This document shows, in pieces, positions 61,669 to 64,000 of a stretch of DNA of 64,000 nucleotides (the first letter of the stretch is position 1; each line of letters opens with the position of its first letter). The position numbers and the translations under genes were made by a program. The notes beneath the pieces are model-generated. The model was not told the DNA's origin. It did no database searches and saw only the letters and a program-made list of their open reading frames with translations. This DNA is from JAFGDH01 sp964447525 (lineage in GTDB: Archaea > Aenigmatarchaeota > Aenigmatarchaeia > QMZP01 > QMZT01), in assembly GCA_964447525.1 (NCBI GenBank), contig CAYUSU010000001.1, forward strand, positions 1 through 64,000. Reading direction: 5' to 3'.

Positions 61669-61974
61669 ATGGAAAAGCAGCAAACAATTCTCAAGAAATA
61701 TGAATCTCTGGTAATGGAATGGAACACCGTGTCACTAGTATGCGCCATATCATTCGGGGCGACATTCCTTGGTCTGATCATTGGTCTGGTATACAACAGC
61801 ATTTACGCGATATTCGTCAGCATGGTCGTTATGCTGGTTTTCGCTGCATTTGAATACAAAACCAGAAGAGCTTATGCCCGCATAAAGGAAACTCTGGAAG
61901 ATGAGATGTTTGGCATGGCCGGCATAAAGAAACCGAAAGTCAGGGAGCTCATAAAGAAGGGAATGTGGTATTAA
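61669..61974 (+). CDS. Unknown 101-aa two-helix membrane protein
   Basis: The protein has two adjacent transmembrane helices (about residues 22-42 and 47-63), then a charged helical tail (EYKTRRAYARIKETLEDEMFG in parts). No family was recognised. It has its own region between the YdjM-like gene and the palindrome at 61983. Confidence 0.5.
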   Translation: MEKQQTILKKYESLVMEWNTVSLVCAISFGATFLGLIIGLVYNSIYAIFVSMVVMLVFAAFEYKTRRAYARIKETLEDEMFGMAGIKKPKVRELIKKGMWY

Positions 61975-61982
61975 AACGGAAA

Positions 61983-62002
61983 GACGCATGTTAACATGCG
62001 TC
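61983..62002. promoter_or_regulatory. Perfect 20-bp palindrome upstream of porG
   Basis: GACGCATGTT followed directly by its reverse complement AACATGCGTC, positions 61983-62002. It lies nine bases after the previous stop and about 56 bases before the porG start. This matches the place and form of an operator for a dimeric regulator. A terminator is less likely, because no U-tract follows. Confidence 0.55.
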
Positions 62003-62057
62003 ATGAAAAGAATGAAGTAGTTTTTACCTGCTTCCTTCGAAAGTGTGGTGATGTTTT

Positions 62058-62597
62058 ATTCACGAGATCAGATTTCATGGTCGGGGTGGTCAGGGCGTCA
62101 AAATGAGTGCACACATACTCGGTAGAGGTGCATTTCTTTCAGGCTTCAAAATACAGGATTTCGCCGTGTACGGTGCGGAGAGAAGAGGTGCCCCGCTTTC
62201 GTCGTTCTGCAGGATTTCGAAAGAACCTATAGGTACCCGCGGCTATATATTCAATCCCGATCATGTTGTATCGCTTGACCATAGTATAGGAACGGAAATT
62301 ATCCTCGCGGGCGCAAAAAAGGGAGCGACCGTGCTGATAAATTCGGATAAGAAAGTTCCTAAAATGAAAGATTTCAAAATTTATCACATAGACGCCACTT
62401 CGATCGCGCTGGAAATAATAGGCAAGCCAATCCCGAATGTCGCAATACTTGGCGCATTCCTGGAGCTTACTAAAATGTTTCCCCTCAAGAATCTGGAAAG
62501 GGCGATCGAGATAGAACTTGAAGAGGCAGGTCACGGGGAAATGGCGGATTCGAATATTCGTGCTTGCAGGGTTTGCTACAGGAAAATAAATGGATGA
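62058..62597 (+). CDS. porG: 2-oxoacid:ferredoxin oxidoreductase gamma subunit (PorG-like), apparent ATT start
   Basis: A 180-aa PorG/VorG-type subunit. The N-terminal GRGGQGVK motif and then FAVYGAERRGAPLSSF and RISKEPIG match the gamma family. The motif lies before the first ATG (62103). Reading back in frame gives ATT at 62058, five bases after a GGTGAT site, and an in-frame TGA at 62049 ends the frame. No ATG, GTG or TTG lies between. This supports an ATT start or an error. The gamma subunit forms the core with alpha and beta, which are not adjacent here. Confidence 0.8.
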   Translation: MHEIRFHGRGGQGVKMSAHILGRGAFLSGFKIQDFAVYGAERRGAPLSSFCRISKEPIGTRGYIFNPDHVVSLDHSIGTEIILAGAKKGATVLINSDKKVPKMKDFKIYHIDATSIALEIIGKPIPNVAILGAFLELTKMFPLKNLERAIEIELEEAGHGEMADSNIRACRVCYRKING

Positions 62598-62902
62598 TCA
62601 TTATGTTAGGATTCATTTTCGGATGGGCGGGGAAAATCCGGAAGCTGCGGAAGAAATGGGACAGGCTAAGAGAGAAAGCGCTCAAAAAGAAGGAACCACT
62701 AAAATCGACCATCCTTGTTAAGATGGACCAGATAGAGAACAATCTGCGCGTCCTCGAAGAGAGAAAATCGATAGCGAGGGTAGAGAGGGCGAGGCTATCC
62801 AAGGAAATTGAAATCGATCTTGAGGGAATCAAAGCGCTGGTGGAAACAAAGGACGAAGATTTCGTCCAGCAGCAGAATGTACAAACCGTCAGAAAACAGT
62901 GA
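62594..62902 (+). CDS. Unknown coiled-coil protein between porG and porD
   Basis: A roughly 102-aa basic helical protein, overlapping the porG stop (ATGA). A short hydrophobic N-terminus (IIMLGFIFGWAGK) leads into a coiled coil with heptads from about residue 20 to 85. An alternative start is ATG at 62603. Position inside the Por operon suggests membrane attachment or a chaperone for the complex. No family recognised. Confidence 0.5.
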   Translation: MIIMLGFIFGWAGKIRKLRKKWDRLREKALKKKEPLKSTILVKMDQIENNLRVLEERKSIARVERARLSKEIEIDLEGIKALVETKDEDFVQQQNVQTVRKQ

Positions 62903-62906
62903 TCAT

Positions 62907-63197
62907 ATGAAAGAAGAAAAAAGCCTGAAATATGAAAGGGTAAAAGGTATTCCTCATGTGAGGGAACCGGGAAATTCTGTCAGAAGGAAGACTGGGGAAT
63001 GGAGGATTTTCAAGCCGGTTATAGACCACAAGAAGTGCATAAAATGCAAGAACTGCTGGCTGGTATGTCCGGATTCGGCAATAGACTGGAAGGGAAAGCC
63101 GGTGATTGATTATCAGTTATGCAAGGGGTGCCTTGTCTGCTATAACGAATGCCCGGTCAAGGCAATTTCCAAGACCAATGATAAACACGAAAAATGA
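62907..63197 (+). CDS. porD: Pyruvate ferredoxin oxidoreductase delta subunit (PorD)
   Basis: A 96-aa ferredoxin-like subunit. Two [4Fe-4S] clusters are expected from CIKCKNCWLVCP and CKGCLVCYNECP. It has the N-terminal RIFKPVIDHKKC segment of PorD. The ATG at 62907 is chosen over in-frame codons from 62808 that lie in the coiled-coil gene. Alpha and beta subunits do not follow; pyrG does. They are presumably elsewhere in the genome. Confidence 0.9.
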   Translation: MKEEKSLKYERVKGIPHVREPGNSVRRKTGEWRIFKPVIDHKKCIKCKNCWLVCPDSAIDWKGKPVIDYQLCKGCLVCYNECPVKAISKTNDKHEK

Positions 63198-63203
63198 TCA
63201 AAC

Positions 63204-63212
63204 TATTTAAAT
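63204..63212 (+). promoter_or_regulatory. Promoter for the pyrG leader ORF
   Basis: The TATA-like TATTTAAAT at 63204-63212 is centred about 25 bases before the ATG at 63233. This is the spacing expected for a leaderless transcript starting at that ATG. Confidence 0.5.
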
Positions 63213-63232
63213 CAGTTTCTTATAAATAATTT

Positions 63233-63292
63233 ATGCCAAACGAAACAAATTCCAGCTCATTCTTAACATATCGGAGGTTGTTACCCTTATGA
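63233..63292 (+). CDS. Possible 19-aa leader peptide upstream of pyrG
   Basis: A 19-codon ORF, MPNETNSSSFLTYRRLLPL. Its stop TGA (63290-63292) overlaps the pyrG ATG (63289-63291) as ATGA, and the pyrG ribosome binding site GGAGG lies inside it. A promoter is correctly placed for a leaderless start. It may couple or attenuate translation of CTP synthase. A chance ORF remains possible. Confidence 0.4.
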   Translation: MPNETNSSSFLTYRRLLPL

Positions 63293-64000
63293 AAAAAGAG
63301 ATAATGGAAGAGTTGTCAACAAAGACAGATGATCACGAGTTCTATTTTTCTGCACCGAAAGGATACACTCCGGGTAAAACAAAATATGTTATAATAACCG
63401 GATCCGTCATTTCCGGTGTTGGGAAGGGGACTTTCTCATCATGCATAGGGAACATACTGAGTCTTTTTCATGGCTATAAAGTATCTCCGATAAAGTTCGA
63501 TGGTTATCTCAACTGTGATGCTGGAACCCTTAATCCTTTCAGGCATGGTGAGGTTTTCGTTCTGGATGACGGTACGGAATGTGATCTTGATCTAGGGTCT
63601 TATGAGAGGATGATAAACGAGAATCTTTCCAAGGACAATTACCTCACATCCGGAAAGATATTCAAGATGATAATAGACAAGGAGAGGGAAGGTGGTTATC
63701 TGGGTAGGGATGTCCAGTTTATACCTCATGTCACCGGAGAGATTAAGGGGTTTCTGAGAAGTCTCGCGGTGAAAAGCGAAGCTGACATAGTTCTTGTCGA
63801 GGTTGGAGGGACTGTGGGTGATCTGGAAAATTCATATTTCATAGAAGCAATGAGAGAGCTTTCTTACGAGGAAGGGAGAGAGAACGTTTTTTTCATAAAC
63901 GTTACATACATACTTGAACCTCGTTCCTTAGGGGAGCACAAGAGCAAAGCAGCCCAGCTTGGTATAAAGAACTTGATGAGTCTCGGTGTACAACCAAACA
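63289..64000 (+). CDS. pyrG: CTP synthase (3' end beyond window)
   Basis: CTP synthase makes CTP from UTP, with an amidotransferase domain outside the window. About 237 residues of the synthetase domain are visible. Key parts are ITGSVISGVGKG (P-loop-like), the HGEVFVLDDGTECDLDLGSYERM segment in parts, FIPHVTGEIK and VEVGGTVGDLE. The conserved KxDPYLNxDxGTMxPF region reads KFDGYLNCDAGTLNPF, so it diverges at normally fixed positions. An unusual N-terminal extension of about 38 residues precedes the core. GGAGG lies upstream of the ATG. Confidence 0.9.
   Translation, partial: MKKEIMEELSTKTDDHEFYFSAPKGYTPGKTKYVIITGSVISGVGKGTFSSCIGNILSLFHGYKVSPIKFDGYLNCDAGTLNPFRHGEVFVLDDGTECDLDLGSYERMINENLSKDNYLTSGKIFKMIIDKEREGGYLGRDVQFIPHVTGEIKGFLRSLAVKSEADIVLVEVGGTVGDLENSYFIEAMRELSYEEGRENVFFINVTYILEPRSLGEHKSKAAQLGIKNLMSLGVQPN

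Noticed and set aside
1..64000. CRISPR arrays, transposases or integrase genes
   Set aside because: No regularly spaced repeats with unique spacers and no transposase or integrase motifs were seen; the only long DNA repeat is the pilin duplication.

Overview
The window is archaeal. It carries archaeal or eukaryote-type ribosomal proteins (eS17, eL21, eL15), RNA polymerase subunit Rpo4/F, ABCE1/Rli1, prefoldin alpha, Pus10, Pth2, archaeal PheS/PheT and GlyS, an ATP-dependent DNA ligase, a 7S SRP RNA and an intron-rich tRNA. AT-rich DNA, compact genes, TATA boxes close to start codons, GGTGAT-like ribosome binding sites and class III pilins with the QSAMEYLMTYGWAIL signal suggest a DPANN-type lineage (Aenigmarchaeota- or Woesearchaeota-like). 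The phylum cannot be fixed by eye. Two 100-N blocks (3467-3566, 15156-15255) are scaffold gaps; PheT, a Lon-like protease and TatD are cut by them. No stretch over 300 bases lacks a gene.

Layout. 1-9.3 kb: CBS/zinc-ribbon protein, a lamin-tail lipoprotein, tRNA-Arg(CCU) with three apparent introns, a MinD-like ATPase, pheST, a methyltransferase, a UbiA-like membrane protein and a PHP phosphoesterase. 9.3-22.2 kb: glyS, an eS17/CBS-HPF operon, a T2SSF platform pair (one frameshifted), SRP RNA, FmdE-like and Lon-like genes, tatD, pus10, the eL21-rpoF-DUF655 cluster, and a pilus-type ATPase operon. 22.3-32.1 kb: DNA ligase, a TrmB regulator, a cluster of unknown genes (603, 573, 63, 170 and 168 aa), ABCE1 and VanZ. 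32.2-41.6 kb: a thioredoxin-like protein, a 1433-aa VWA surface protein, then an ESCRT/Cdv-like neighbourhood: a coiled-coil protein, a Vps4-like MIT-AAA ATPase, and a TPR/beta-sandwich protein.

41.7-51.8 kb: eL15, pyrH, cutA, argS, a KaiC-like ATPase, MEMO, a HIT protein, an Mrp/Mbh-type respiratory operon that retains only homologues of MbhD-K, prefoldin and pth2. 51.8-64 kb: two tandem pilins with gene-conversion-like identity, a second T2SSF pair, a zinc-ribbon/HSP20-like protein, a NYN nuclease, an EamA transporter, HypC, ornithine carbamoyltransferase, split ADP-forming acetyl-CoA synthetase, PorG/PorD, and the start of CTP synthase behind a small leader ORF.

Together the genes suggest a fermentative, peptide- or pyruvate-oxidising archaeon (Por plus ADP-forming acetyl-CoA synthetase, with an Mbh/Mrp-like ion pump) with a complex cell surface. 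The features most worth follow-up are the Vps4-like/TPR module, the unknown TIM-barrel cluster, the three-intron tRNA, the two genes whose start appears to be ATA or ATT, the CBS-HPF fusion and the recombining pilins.
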